A DNA stretch of 64,000 bases from contig NC_017735.1 of NCBI RefSeq assembly GCF_000259275.1, positions 434,001 through 498,000 of the forward strand, in the 5' to 3' direction. The DNA comes from Helicobacter cetorum MIT 99-5656. GTDB lineage: Bacteria > Campylobacterota > Campylobacteria > Campylobacterales > Helicobacteraceae. Both the position numbers and the translations under genes were made by a program. Below are positions 9,418 to 20,298 of this stretch, piece after piece. The first letter of the stretch is position 1. The number at the start of each line of letters is the position of its first letter. A model generated the notes under the pieces. That model saw only the letters and a list, made by a program, of their open reading frames with translations. It made no database searches and was not told the origin of the DNA.

Positions 9418-9654
9418 TTATTTGGGTAATACAATTTCTACTTCAATCGTTTCTACACTCTGATTGCTATCCAGCGTTTTAAAATGAATGTCTGAAGATT
9501 TAGTGTATTTTTGAATGACTGCAATAATTTCCTTACGCATATCTTCCATATAGGGTAAATTCAAAGTGCGTTCTTTGGCTAAAATCAATTTTAACCTATC
9601 AGAGGCTGTGTTAGCACTATTACTTTTTGGTTTGAAAAAGTCAAACAAGCTCAC
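9418..9654 (-). CDS. minE: Cell division topological specificity factor MinE
   Basis: A 78-residue MinE: membrane-targeting amphipathic N-terminus ([10 protein letters not shown]), the MinD-interacting helix [14 protein letters not shown] and the C-terminal dimerisation beta region ending VEIVLPK. It stimulates MinD ATPase so that the Min system oscillates and blocks polar septation. Its ATG overlaps the minD stop by three bases, indicating coupled translation. Confidence 0.95.
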   Translation of the reverse strand: MSLFDFFKPKSNSANTASDRLKLILAKERTLNLPYMEDMRKEIIAVIQKYTKSSDIHFKTLDSNQSVETIEVEIVLPK

Positions 9655-10457
9655 GAAAATATCCCTTTTAAAGCTTTAAAAAAGCCTTTTTTTGTCTTAA
9701 ATTCTACAAACTCCACTTCTTCGCCTAAAATCCTTCTTGTGATACGCTCATAAGCCTTTGAGCTTTCGCATTCAGTGCGTATCACTGGCTCGCCCTTATT
9801 AGTGGCTGAAACAATATGACTATCTTCTGGAACCACCCCAATTAAAGGCAAGCCTAAAATCTTAAGCACTTCTTCTGTAGAAATCATCTCACCATTTTCC
9901 ACTAATTCAGGTTTTAAGCGATTGATAATCAAGTATTTATGCACCTCTTCGCCCCTTTTAGCCCGATTAGACTTCGCATCAATAATGCCAATCACTCTAT
10001 CGCTATCTCTTAGAGAGCTTACTTCTGGAGTAACCACAACTAACGCCATATCCGCATGCAAAATCGCATGCTCAAACCCACTTTCAATTCCAGCGGGCGA
10101 ATCAATCAAAATATAATCAAAATCCGCTCTTAACGCGTTGATTAAAATCGCCACTTTTTCCTTATCTAAAATATTTTTGTCCTTGCTCTGAGAGGCGGCT
10201 AAAAAAGAGAGATTTTTAGTCTGTTTGTCTGTGATTAAAGCCTGTGTAAGATTGCAATTTTTTTCCATCACATCTATTACATCATAAACAATGCGATTTT
10301 CCAAGCCCAAAATCATATCCAAGTTTCTTAAACCTATATCAAAATCAATCGCTACAACCTTTTTACCACTCTCAGCTAGTCCAATGGCTAAATTAGCAGT
10401 CGTAGTGCTTTTGCCCACGCCACCTTTACCTGAAGTGATAGTAATTACTATTGCCAT
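9651..10457 (-). CDS. minD: Septum site-determining ATPase MinD
   Basis: A 268-residue ParA/MinD-family ATPase with the deviant Walker A motif [14 protein letters not shown], switch [14 protein letters not shown] and Walker B-like [11 protein letters not shown]. The C-terminal amphipathic membrane-targeting helix is [13 protein letters not shown]. It recruits MinC and MinE to the membrane. It lies 8 bp downstream of ilvC. No minC is nearby, which is normal in Helicobacter. Confidence 0.97.
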   Translation of the reverse strand: MAIVITITSGKGGVGKSTTTANLAIGLAESGKKVVAIDFDIGLRNLDMILGLENRIVYDVIDVMEKNCNLTQALITDKQTKNLSFLAASQSKDKNILDKEKVAILINALRADFDYILIDSPAGIESGFEHAILHADMALVVVTPEVSSLRDSDRVIGIIDAKSNRAKRGEEVHKYLIINRLKPELVENGEMISTEEVLKILGLPLIGVVPEDSHIVSATNKGEPVIRTECESSKAYERITRRILGEEVEFVEFKTKKGFFKALKGIFS

Positions 10458-10465
10458 ATTAATCC

Positions 10466-11458
10466 TTAATCTTTATTGTTTAAAGGGGTGCGTAAAATTT
10501 CCCCAATTTGTTCTAATTTGGTGTCTTTAAGGGCTTTTCTTTCTGTGTTTAATCTAGGATAATTCAAGCTCTTTTCTAGTAAGAAATCCTTAGCAAAAGA
10601 GCCATTTTGAATCTTATTTAAGATTTTTTGCATGCGTTTTTCTAATAAATTTGCCATAGGTTCTCTAGCTTTGATAGTGCCAAATTCAGCGGTATTAGAA
10701 ATATGCTCTCGCATGCCTTCAATCCCTTTATAATGCAATAAATCCGCCACTAATTTCACTTCATGCACACATTCAAAATAGGCTAATTCTTCAGGGTATC
10801 CTGCCTTAATTAAAGTCTCAAACCCCATTCTCACAATCGCTTCTAACCCTCCACATAAAACCGCTTGTTCGCCAAACAAATCGCTCTCGCATTCTTCTTT
10901 AAAGCTCGTTTCTAAAACCCCCATTCTTCCCCCACCATTTGCTTTAGCATAGCTTAAAGCCACAGCTTTAGCATCATGTTTTGAGCTTTCTTGTTCCACA
11001 GCAATTAAATGATATAAACCTTTATTTTTAAGGTATTCTTCTCTTAAAGCACTCCCAGGCCCTTTTGGAGCAACTAAAATCGCCCCCACACCCTTTGGAA
11101 AGACCACTTGATTAAAATGCACGCTAAAGCCATGAGAAAAGGCTACAATTTGACCGTCTTTTAAAAAAGGAATCACTTCTTTTTCTAAAACTTCTTTATG
11201 CAATTCATCAGGAAGTAGCACCATAAGCACATCAGATTTTTGAACCAATTCTTTGACTTCTAAGACTTCAAAGCCTTCATCTTTTGCCCTTAAAATGCTT
11301 GAACTTCCCTTGTATAAGCCAATACGCACTTTTACTTCAGAGTCTCTTAAATTGAGTGCATGAGCTCTTCCTTGTGCACCATAACCAACAATGCCTACTT
11401 GCAAAGATTGGATTAAATGCAAATCAATGTCTTTATCATAATAAATCGGTAATGCCAA
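10466..11458 (-). CDS. ilvC: Ketol-acid reductoisomerase
   Basis: The second common step of isoleucine/valine synthesis: NAD(P)H-dependent isomeroreduction of acetolactate. The 330-residue class I enzyme has the dinucleotide fold [14 protein letters not shown] near residue 23 and the metal-site motifs [10 protein letters not shown] and [17 protein letters not shown]. The start is the TTG at 11456-11458 (reading [10 protein letters not shown]), with AGGA nine bases upstream. A TAGAAT -10 box lies about 35 bases upstream. It is the first gene of the ilvC-minD-minE-dprA-ruvX run. Confidence 0.96.
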   Translation of the reverse strand: MALPIYYDKDIDLHLIQSLQVGIVGYGAQGRAHALNLRDSEVKVRIGLYKGSSSILRAKDEGFEVLEVKELVQKSDVLMVLLPDELHKEVLEKEVIPFLKDGQIVAFSHGFSVHFNQVVFPKGVGAILVAPKGPGSALREEYLKNKGLYHLIAVEQESSKHDAKAVALSYAKANGGGRMGVLETSFKEECESDLFGEQAVLCGGLEAIVRMGFETLIKAGYPEELAYFECVHEVKLVADLLHYKGIEGMREHISNTAEFGTIKAREPMANLLEKRMQKILNKIQNGSFAKDFLLEKSLNYPRLNTERKALKDTKLEQIGEILRTPLNNKD

Positions 11459-11492
11459 AACGAAATTTCCTAGCGTGTTTAAGTAAGTGGGT

Positions 11493-11498
11493 ATTCTA
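11493..11498 (-). promoter_or_regulatory. Extended -10 box of ilvC promoter
   Basis: Reads TATGGTAGAAT on the minus strand, an extended -10 element ending 34 bases before the ilvC TTG. It lies between the tRNA-Arg gene and ilvC, so ilvC need not depend on read-through from the tRNA. Confidence 0.45.
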
Positions 11499-11570
11499 CC
11501 ATAATGAGAGCGATATTTTTTTAAATATATTTAGAACACTATCTGAAAATTAAAGTGTGTGAAAGCAAGA

Positions 11571-11647
11571 TGGTGTGCTCGGAGGGATTCAAACCCCCGG
11601 CCTACAGGACCGCAACCTGTTGCTCTATTCAGCTGAGCTACGAGCAC
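11571..11647 (-). tRNA. tRNA-Arg (anticodon GCG), CCA encoded
   Basis: A complete cloverleaf on the minus strand. The acceptor stem GTGCTCG pairs with CGAGCAC, the D arm is GCTC...GAGC, and the anticodon stem ACAGG/CCTGT surrounds the loop TTGCGGT, placing GCG at positions 34-36. The T arm contains GTTTGAATC. Discriminator A and an encoded CCA (tgg at 11571-11573) complete 77 nt. A GCG anticodon reads CGC directly (and CGU by wobble) without needing ACG-to-inosine editing. Confidence 0.95.
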
Positions 11648-11717
11648 TTTTGAGAAGTCAAAGAGAGATTATAGCAAGAAAAGCTAATTTTTTACTTAAG
11701 CGATGCATTTTTTCTAC

Positions 11718-11723
11718 TATAAT
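11718..11723 (+). promoter_or_regulatory. -10 box directly against the nadE start
   Basis: TACTATAAT ends eight bases before the ATG at 11731. Normal spacing would put the transcription start at 11729-11731, leaving little or no leader. Confidence 0.5.
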
Positions 11724-11730
11724 GGAAAGC

Positions 11731-12509
11731 ATGCAAGAATACTACCAAGAACTCATAACTTATTTATGTGATTTTTTAGAAAAAGAAGTTCACAAGAAAG
11801 GCTTCAAAAAGGTTGTTTATGGACTGAGTGGGGGGCTAGATAGTGCAGTCGTTGGGGTGCTGTGCCAAAAGGTTTTTAAAGAAAATGCCCATGCCCTTTT
11901 AATGCCTTCTTTAGTCTCTATGAGAGAAAGCAAATTAGACGCTCTTAGTTTGTGTGAAAATTTTTCTATAGCCTATACAGAATGCTCTATCGCCCCCTAT
12001 GACGACCTATTTTGTTCTAGCTTTAAAGATGCAAGTCTTACAAGAAAGGGGAATTTTTGTTCTAGGTTGCGTATGGCTTTTTTATATGATTATTCTTTAA
12101 AGACAAATTCTTTAGTTATTGGCACGAGTAATAAAAGCGAAAGAATGCTAGGCTATGGCACTTTGCATGGGGATTTTGCATGTGCAATTAATCCTATTGG
12201 AGAGTTATTTAAAACAGAAGTCTATGCACTCGCTCAAAACTTAAATATTCCTAAGAGTATCTTAAATAAGCCCCCTAGCGCAGATTTGTTTGTAGGACAG
12301 AGCGATGAAGATGATTTAGGGTATCCTTATAGTGTGATTGACCCTTTGTTAAAGGATATTGAAACTTTATTCAAAACAAAACCCATCCATTTAGAAACGC
12401 TCATTAACTTAGGCTATGAGCATGATTTAGTCAAGCACATAGTCAGTCGCATTCAAAAAAACGCTTTTAAATTAGAATTACCCACCATTGCCAAAAGATT
12501 TAAACCTAA

Positions 12510-12513
<4 letters not shown>
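11731..12513 (+). CDS. nadE: NH3-dependent NAD+ synthetase
   Basis: Adenylates and amidates nicotinate adenine dinucleotide to NAD+. The 260-residue protein has the ATP-pyrophosphatase P-loop [13 protein letters not shown], the NaAD-binding [16 protein letters not shown] and [18 protein letters not shown]. There is no glutaminase domain, so it uses ammonia, consistent with a urease-rich organism. The start at 11731 matches H. pylori NadE length as I recall it. The frame is open further upstream through the tRNA region, but that cannot be coding. Its stop overlaps the lpxK start by four bases. Confidence 0.95.
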
Positions 12514-14785
<2,272 letters not shown>

Positions 14786-14795
<10 letters not shown>

Positions 14796-15475
14796 AAATT
14801 TTTCAGTCGGCTGTATTTGAGCTTGGCTAATTCCAAATCTTCTAAAGTATCAATATCTTGGACTTCTAAAGCTACTAATTCTAAGGCGATAGAATTGTGG
14901 CTAAAAATAGGACGCTTTTCTTTGAAAGCCTTGGCTCTTCCCATATACAATAACCCAGCGTCATGATAAAGTTTTTTTAAATCTTGCGTGCGGGTGTTTA
15001 AATGCTCCTTAAAAGCCATTTGAACGCCATTTTCAATACTAAAAGAGCGATAGGGCGAAGCACTAAAGGGCGAACAGGTAAAGACATAATCAGCTGTTTG
15101 ATATTGCTTTAAAGTCTCAAAAGCTAGTTGTAAATGCTTCTTTTGCAATAGCACTGAAGTGCCATACAAGCAACACACTATGGCATTATCTTTTAAACCT
15201 AATTCTTTGATGTGATAGGCCATAACTTCTAAAGTCGTGGCGGTATCATTAGCTAAATTTCTAGGGCGTAAATTTAAAAAACGCGCCCCATATTCTATAG
15301 CTAAATTGACATACTCTAAGCTATCGCTAGAGATAAACACTTCTTCAAATAGCTTGCAATTTAGAGCCACTTCAATAGGATAAGCTAAGAGTGGCTTATT
15401 AAAAAAATCACAAATATTTTTGTGCTTAATCCTTTTACTAGAGCTTCTTGCTAAAACAAAGGCGACTGCTTCCAT
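14786..15475 (-). CDS. pseF: CMP-pseudaminic acid cytidylyltransferase PseF
   Basis: Activates pseudaminic acid with CTP. The 229-residue NeuA-like nucleotidyltransferase opens with the CTP-binding motif FVLARSSSKRIKHKNIC and FNKPLLAYPI, followed by VFISSDSLEYVNLA, LANDTATTLEV and the C-terminal DIDTLEDLELAKLK typical of the family. It follows flgH by 12 bp on the same strand, linking sugar activation with flagellar assembly genes. Confidence 0.92.
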
Positions 15476-15486
15476 TTCAATTTTCT

Positions 15487-16194
15487 TTAATAAGGCATTT
15501 GAGTTTCCATCGCATCTGTGGCAAATTTCTTTTTGTTAGAACGGCTTAAGTTCCCCAAATTAGTGTATTCAATTTTAGCATCAGCTAGAAACTTGGATTG
15601 AATGGTGTTGTTTCTTTCAATATCATAAGGGCGAATCACCCCACTCACCCTTAAAACCTGTTTTTCGCCATCTACTAGGACTTCCTTATTCCCATAAATG
15701 AAATAATTCCCATTTTCTAGCACTTTAATAATCCTAGCACTCAATACCACACTCAAATCTTCGCTCTTTTTTTGTGAGCCACCCCCTTTAAAATTCGTGT
15801 TATTACTAGACTTAGTGAAATTATAATTATTTTTATCGTCCAAATACTCCGCTTCTTTTTTCTTTCTCTCATCTTGTCCGTTATAAGTGAGTCTTGGGGG
15901 CGTAGAATTACCCCCTGATGTGCTTTTATAATCTTTGGAACTAGAATAATTTGCACTGGATTTTTCAGAGACAATGACCGTAATTAAATCATTGGGTTTC
16001 ATCGCTCTTCTATCCGCAAACAAGGGGCGTTCCCCCTGTCCAAACAAACTTCCTAATTGATTGAGTTCAGGAATAAACTCCTTTGATGGAGTCTCTTCTA
16101 CATAACTAGGGGGGTTGAAATCAATACTAGGCTCATTCGCCGACATTACGCCAAACACCATAGAAAACCCTATATAAAACACTCTCTTCATCAC
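15487..16194 (-). CDS. flgH: Flagellar L-ring protein FlgH
   Basis: The outer-membrane ring of the basal body. The 235-residue protein has a signal peptide (residues 1-19, MMKRVFYIGFSMVFGVMSA) and conserved GSLFGQGERPLFADRRAMKPNDLITVIVSE, SARIIKVLENGNYFIYG and VSGVIRPYDIERNNTIQS. I found no cysteine in the protein, so it cannot be lipidated like the enterobacterial FlgH; H. pylori FlgH is the same as I recall. It is the first gene of the flgH-pseF-pseG-pseH run. Confidence 0.95.
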   Translation of the reverse strand: MMKRVFYIGFSMVFGVMSANEPSIDFNPPSYVEETPSKEFIPELNQLGSLFGQGERPLFADRRAMKPNDLITVIVSEKSSANYSSSKDYKSTSGGNSTPPRLTYNGQDERKKKEAEYLDDKNNYNFTKSSNNTNFKGGGSQKKSEDLSVVLSARIIKVLENGNYFIYGNKEVLVDGEKQVLRVSGVIRPYDIERNNTIQSKFLADAKIEYTNLGNLSRSNKKKFATDAMETQMPY

Positions 16195-16229
16195 TAAGCC
16201 TTACATGTTGTTTTTGATAGAATTTGTGA

Positions 16230-16257
16230 AGTATACACTCTTATTAAGAATAAGTGT
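16230..16257 (-). promoter_or_regulatory. flgH promoter -10 with overlapping inverted repeat
   Basis: On the minus strand TATACT (16230-16235) lies 35 bases before the flgH ATG. An imperfect inverted repeat (ACACT-C-TTATT at 16235-16245 and AATAAGTGT at 16249-16257) abuts the box and fills the spacer, a good position for an operator. I cannot assign a regulator. Confidence 0.35.
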
Positions 16258-16332
16258 CTTAATTTTTGTCAAGTTGTTGTAAAATTTAGGGCTTTAAAAT
16301 GAGAAGCCCACTTTATTTTAGGAGATAACCCC

Positions 16333-17016
16333 TTGCGAGCGATAGGATTGATAAGAACGATTTTTTGTGCTAGTTTGCTAACACACGCCTTGTGGGCTGA
16401 TGAAGAAGTTGCAATGCCTTCTTGGACGACTAACATGTATATGGGCGTTAGTTATCAAACAGGCTCTATCAATTTAATGACCAATATCAATGGCACAAAG
16501 AAACTCACCAACATGGGTTCTAATGGTATTGGGCTAGTTCTAGGCTATAAACACTTTTTTGATGTGGAGCGGATACTGGGAATACGCTATTTTGCTTTTT
16601 TGGATTGGCAAGGTTATGGCATGAGATACCCTAAGGGTTATTATGGCGGAAACAACATGATTACTTATGGCGTAGGGGTGGATGCAGTGTGGAATTTCTT
16701 TCAAGGAAGCTTTTATCAAGATGATATTAGCGTGGATATTGGCGTTTTTGGGGGAATTGCCATTGCGGGCAATAGCTGGTATATCGGTGATAAAGGGCAA
16801 TCGCTACTAGGGGCTACTAATAGCAGTAATGTTAGCAACACTTCTTTTCAATTTCTCTTTAATGTCGGGGTGAAAGCCCTATTTGTAGATGAGCATGAGT
16901 TTGAAATCGGATTTAAATTTCCTACTATTAACAACAAATACTATACAAGCGATGCCATCAAAGCTCAAATGCGTCGGGTCTTTGCCTTTTATGTAGGGTA
17001 TAATTACCACTTCTAA
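16333..17016 (+). CDS. Hor/Hof-type outer membrane beta-barrel protein
   Basis: A 227-residue porin-like protein. A signal peptide occupies about residues 1-22 (TIFCASLLTHALWADEE), with alternating beta strands and a C-terminal strand ending RVFAFYVGYNYHF with the terminal Phe recognised by BAM. Sequences such as GIGLVLGYKHFFD and LGIRYFAFLDW are typical of the Helicobacter Hop/Hor superfamily. Start is the TTG at 16333, with GGAGATAA upstream. It stands alone, divergent from flgH and convergent with nucT. The function, surface pore or adhesin, is not evident. Confidence 0.88.
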   Translation: MRAIGLIRTIFCASLLTHALWADEEVAMPSWTTNMYMGVSYQTGSINLMTNINGTKKLTNMGSNGIGLVLGYKHFFDVERILGIRYFAFLDWQGYGMRYPKGYYGGNNMITYGVGVDAVWNFFQGSFYQDDISVDIGVFGGIAIAGNSWYIGDKGQSLLGATNSSNVSNTSFQFLFNVGVKALFVDEHEFEIGFKFPTINNKYYTSDAIKAQMRRVFAFYVGYNYHF

Positions 17017-17024
17017 ACAGGGTT

Positions 17025-17570
17025 TTAAAACCCCACACAGCTTCCTAACATCTTTTTGAAATAGCTTCTAGCCTTAAGTGCGGTGTCTGTGTCATCGGTT
17101 TTTAAAAGCACTTCATAATTGTTCTCAAAAGCGTTTTTGCTCCAGTTAGCCGAGCCTAAAAACACCATTTTATCATCAATAATGGCTAATTTTTGATGCA
17201 TAATACCATAATAATTATTCCTATTTTTAGCCCTAAGCCCCCTTAATAAACATGCCTTAATGTTAGGGTATTTAGCTAAATAGCCACTTGTGGATTGTTT
17301 GTTATTGTGATTACTCTCATAATCATAGATAATTTCCACTTTAACCCCCCTACTAGCCACGCTCTTAATCGCTAGGGCAATATCTTTATGCGTAAAGCTA
17401 TAAATCGCAATTTTCACACTCTCTTTAGCACTACTAATACTAGAAATGAGAGTGTTTAAGGCTTCTCTTTTTTCATAAGGCAAGAAAAACACGCTATTTT
17501 TAGCTTCCAAAAACCCCAAACAACCTAGAAATACGCCCACACTAACTATCTTTTTGAACCTATCAAACAC
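17025..17570 (-). CDS. nucT: NucT, membrane-associated PLD-family nuclease
   Basis: A phospholipase D-superfamily nuclease with a single HKD motif (HQKLAIIDDKMVFLGSANWS), so it should act as a dimer. The N-terminal hydrophobic segment IVSVGVFLGCLGFLEA exports or anchors it. The homolog in H. pylori (NucT) is reported to cleave single-stranded DNA in the periplasm/outer membrane and to help nucleotide scavenging or transformation. I place the start at a GTG (17568-17570) because AAGGA lies six bases upstream. An ATG eleven codons earlier (17603) has no such signal. Confidence 0.9.
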   Translation of the reverse strand: MFDRFKKIVSVGVFLGCLGFLEAKNSVFFLPYEKREALNTLISSISSAKESVKIAIYSFTHKDIALAIKSVASRGVKVEIIYDYESNHNNKQSTSGYLAKYPNIKACLLRGLRAKNRNNYYGIMHQKLAIIDDKMVFLGSANWSKNAFENNYEVLLKTDDTDTALKARSYFKKMLGSCVGF

Positions 17571-17635
17571 GAATTGTCCTTGATTTAAAATTACACGACT
17601 CATTGAAAAACCAACAAACCAAATGAATTTTTGAT

Positions 17636-17641
17636 TATAAT
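17636..17641 (+). promoter_or_regulatory. -10 box of the Glu-rich repeat protein
   Basis: TATAAT 73 bases before the ATG at 17715; AAGGAG lies just before the start codon. Confidence 0.4.
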
Positions 17642-17714
17642 AAAAGATTTAAAATAAAAGCAATCTAACTGATAGGCTTAAATAAGCGTTTCTTGAAAAT
17701 AAGGAGTTCTTAAA

Positions 17715-19370
17715 ATGATGCAAATTATCCTATTCAACCAAAACCCCATGATTAAAAAGTTGCTTGAAAGTGTCTCCAAAAAATTGGAATTACCCCTAGA
17801 AAATGTTGAAAATTACCAAGATGTCATCTCACATCTTAAAGAAAATCAAAAATGGCTTTTTTTTGCCGATGATGAGTGTTTGGAAAAGCTTGACCAAGTT
17901 GATTGGCTGGATTTAAAAGAGATAATGTCTCAAAATGCCCTAAACATATGCATGTATAAGAAGGGTAATGAGCAACAGCTCACATTCTTAGAGAGCTTTG
18001 ATATGAAAATCAAAAAGCCCTTTTTACCCACAGAGATTTTAAAAATCATTCAAAAAAAGCTTGCTTTTAACACAGATGAATCAAATAAAGATTCTGATTC
18101 AAACGCTTCAGAAACAGAAATTTTAGAGCAAACTTCACAAATTTTAGAAACTAATTGGGATGAATTGGAAAATTTAGGCGATTTAGAAGCTCTCTCACAA
18201 GAAGAATCTAATACCGAAGAGCAATTACTTTCTACCACACAAACACCAGAAGAAACTCAAGAATTACCGACCCAAGAACTCGCAACGATGAAAGAATTAG
18301 TTCAAGAAATTCAAGAAAATGCTGACCAGCAAGAGAAAGAAGTTGAAGAAAATACTGAGACTCAAGATGTGAAAGAAGTTGAAGAAAATACTGAGACTCA
18401 AGATGTGAAAGAAGTTGAAGAAAATACTGAGACTCAAGATGTGAAAGAAGTTGAAGAAAATACTGAGACTCAAGATGTGAAAGAAGTTGAAGAAAATACT
18501 GAGACTCAAGATGTGAAAGAAGTTGAAGAAAATACTGAGACTCAAGATGTGAAAGAAGTTGAAGAAAATACTGAGACTCAAGATGTGAAAGAAGTTGAAG
18601 AAAATACTGAGACTCAAGATGTGAAAGAAGTTGAAGAAAATACTGAGACTCAAGATGTGAAAGAAGTTGAAGAAAATACTGAGACTCAAGATGTGAAAGA
18701 AGTTGAAGAAAATACTGAGACTCAAGATGTGAAAGAAGTTGAAGAAAATACTGAGACTCAAGATGTGAAAGAAGTTGAAGAAAATACTGAGACTCAAGAT
18801 GTGAAAGAAGTTGAAGAAAATACTGAGACTCAAGATGTGAAAGAAGTTGAAGAAAATACTGAGACTCAAGATGTGAAAGAAGTTGAAGAGTTAACTGAAA
18901 CTCAAGATGTGAAAGAAGTTGAAGAGTTAACTGAAACTCAAGATGTGAAAGAAGTTGAAGAGTTAACTGAAACTCAAGATGTGAAAGAAGTTGAAGAGTT
19001 AACTGAAACTCAAGATGTGAAAGAAGTTGAAGAAAATACTGAAACTCAAGAGCTTTCAACTCCACAGGGTTATGAAAAAATTGAGGATATTCCTGAACCG
19101 GTTATGGCTAAAGCTGTGGGAGAAGAATTACCCCTTTCTAATGAATACACTACAGAACCAACCAAAGAACCCACTAAAGAAGAGAATAACACAGACGCCC
19201 TAGAAACGACCAAAGAAACTACAAGCGATGACACTTCTAATTCTCTTGAGTTATGCTTGAGTTTGCAAGATTTGTTTAAAAATCTCAACCAAAAGTCTTT
19301 AGAAAGCCTTCTAGAAGGCAAGACCTTAAACATTAAAATCACTTTAGAGGATAAAAACTCCCATGCATAG
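17715..19370 (+). CDS. Glu-rich repeat protein with N-terminal pseudo-receiver domain
   Basis: A 551-residue acidic protein (the poly-E-rich protein of H. pylori). Residues 1-115 look like a degenerate response-regulator receiver: IILFNQNPMIKKLLESVS aligns with the acidic-pocket strand, FFADDE with the middle strand, and KKPFLPTEILKIIQKKL with the conserved Lys-Pro and last helix. Residues 208-447 are twenty 12-residue tandem repeats, KEVEENTETQDV and variants. The C-terminus, after a Thr/Glu linker, ends in a conserved-looking SLELCLSLQDLFKNLNQKSL. There is no signal peptide or membrane helix. It overlaps gmk by 8 bases. The function is unknown; polar or flagellar scaffolding is a guess from the neighbours. 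Confidence 0.85.
   Translation: MMQIILFNQNPMIKKLLESVSKKLELPLENVENYQDVISHLKENQKWLFFADDECLEKLDQVDWLDLKEIMSQNALNICMYKKGNEQQLTFLESFDMKIKKPFLPTEILKIIQKKLAFNTDESNKDSDSNASETEILEQTSQILETNWDELENLGDLEALSQEESNTEEQLLSTTQTPEETQELPTQELATMKELVQEIQENADQQEKEVEENTETQDVKEVEENTETQDVKEVEENTETQDVKEVEENTETQDVKEVEENTETQDVKEVEENTETQDVKEVEENTETQDVKEVEENTETQDVKEVEENTETQDVKEVEENTETQDVKEVEENTETQDVKEVEENTETQDVKEVEENTETQDVKEVEENTETQDVKEVEENTETQDVKEVEELTETQDVKEVEELTETQDVKEVEELTETQDVKEVEELTETQDVKEVEENTETQELSTPQGYEKIEDIPEPVMAKAVGEELPLSNEYTTEPTKEPTKEENNTDALETTKETTSDDTSNSLELCLSLQDLFKNLNQKSLESLLEGKTLNIKITLEDKNSHA
18336..19055 (+). repeat. 20 tandem copies of a 36-bp coding repeat
   Basis: Units start at 18336 and recur every 36 bases. 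Units 1-15 encode KEVEENTETQDV and look identical at DNA level by eye. Units 16-19 (18876-19019) encode KEVEELTETQDV and share GAGTTAACTGAAACT. Unit 20 encodes KEVEENTETQEL. Because 36 is divisible by three, copy-number change never shifts the frame, and the complementary strand is also open in two frames without being coding. Confidence 0.97.
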
Positions 19371-19977
19371 TGCAACTAATTTGCTGATTCTTTCAGGTCC
19401 TAGTGGGGCTGGAAAAAGCACCCTTACCAAATATTTACAAGAAAATATCTCTCAAATCTATTTTTCTATTTCTACAACCACTCGCAAACAAAGAGAAGGC
19501 GAGATTAATGGATTACACTATCATTTTGTCAGCGAAGAAGAGTTTAAACTAGGCATAGAAAAAGGGCAATTTTTGGAATGGGCTATTGTGCATAATCATT
19601 ACTATGGCACATCTAAACTTCCTGTAGAAAAAGCCTTAAAAGAAGGGCAAATCGTTATTTTTGATATTGATGTGCAAGGGCATAGAGACATCAAAAAGCA
19701 CTATCCTAACGCATGCTCAGTGTTTATCAACACTAAAAATCAAGAGATTTTAAAAGAACGCTTGCTTTTAAGAGGAACAGATTCTAAAGAGACCATAGAA
19801 AAGCGATTAGTTCATGCCTATAATGAAATGCAGTTTTTAGAAAGCTTTGATTATCTCATTATAAACGACAATTTAGAAAAATCTAAAGATGCAATATTAA
19901 GCATTGCTAAGACTTTAGCCTATCGCAAAAAAGCGTTTAATTTTGAAAAAGTCTTAAGAGTTTGGAAAAACGACTAG
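19363..19977 (+). CDS. gmk: Guanylate kinase
   Basis: Phosphorylates GMP to GDP. The 204-residue protein has the P-loop LSGPSGAGKST at residue 10, the GMP-binding ISTTTRKQREGEINGLHYHF, and YYGTSK, IFDIDVQGHRDIK. It starts eight bases inside the end of the Glu-rich gene, so it is translationally coupled to it. Confidence 0.97.
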   Translation: MHSATNLLILSGPSGAGKSTLTKYLQENISQIYFSISTTTRKQREGEINGLHYHFVSEEEFKLGIEKGQFLEWAIVHNHYYGTSKLPVEKALKEGQIVIFDIDVQGHRDIKKHYPNACSVFINTKNQEILKERLLLRGTDSKETIEKRLVHAYNEMQFLESFDYLIINDNLEKSKDAILSIAKTLAYRKKAFNFEKVLRVWKND

Positions 19978-20009
19978 ACTAAAGCCTATCAATTATTTTT
20001 TAAACAAGC

Positions 20010-20015
20010 TATAAT
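20010..20015 (+). promoter_or_regulatory. -10 box of tatA promoter
   Basis: TATAAT 42 bases before the tatA ATG; AAGGAG lies at about 20043. It probably drives tatA-argS. Confidence 0.5.
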
Positions 20016-20056
20016 TTGGGAATTAAAATCAATGAATACATCAAGGAGTTAAAATT

Positions 20057-20296
20057 ATGGGTGGATTTACAAGCATATGGCACTGGGTCATTGTCCTATT
20101 AGTGATTGTTTTATTATTTGGAGCTAAGAAAATTCCAGAGCTAGCTAAAGGCTTAGGTAGTGGGATTAAAAATTTCAAAAAAGCCGTGAAAGATGATGAA
20201 GAAGACTTGGCTAAAACAGAGCCAAAAACCCTAGACGCTCAAGCGAAAGCTAACGAAACTAACGAAATTAAAAGCACTCAAAAACAAGAAAGTTAG
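20057..20296 (+). CDS. tatA: Twin-arginine translocase subunit TatA
   Basis: A 79-residue TatA: short periplasmic start, a transmembrane helix at residues 8-22 ([20 protein letters not shown]), the FGxxKxPE hinge, an amphipathic helix ([19 protein letters not shown]) and a charged tail. It oligomerises to form the export pathway for folded proteins. tatB and tatC are not in the window. argS follows after 2 bp. Confidence 0.96.
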   Translation: MGGFTSIWHWVIVLLVIVLLFGAKKIPELAKGLGSGIKNFKKAVKDDEEDLAKTEPKTLDAQAKANETNEIKSTQKQES

Positions 20297-20298
20297 AA

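Noticed and set aside
11575..11730. Extended nadE start running through the tRNA gene
   Set aside because: The upstream extension is antisense tRNA-Arg sequence; the known NadE length fits the ATG at 11731.
18336..19055. CRISPR array
   Set aside because: Repeats are contiguous with no spacers and lie in frame within a coding gene.
18232..19065. Long minus-strand ORFs (277 and 190 codons) opposite the Glu-rich gene
   Set aside because: They exist only because the 36-bp repeat has no stop in those frames; composition is Leu/Phe/Ser nonsense and there are no ribosome-binding sites.
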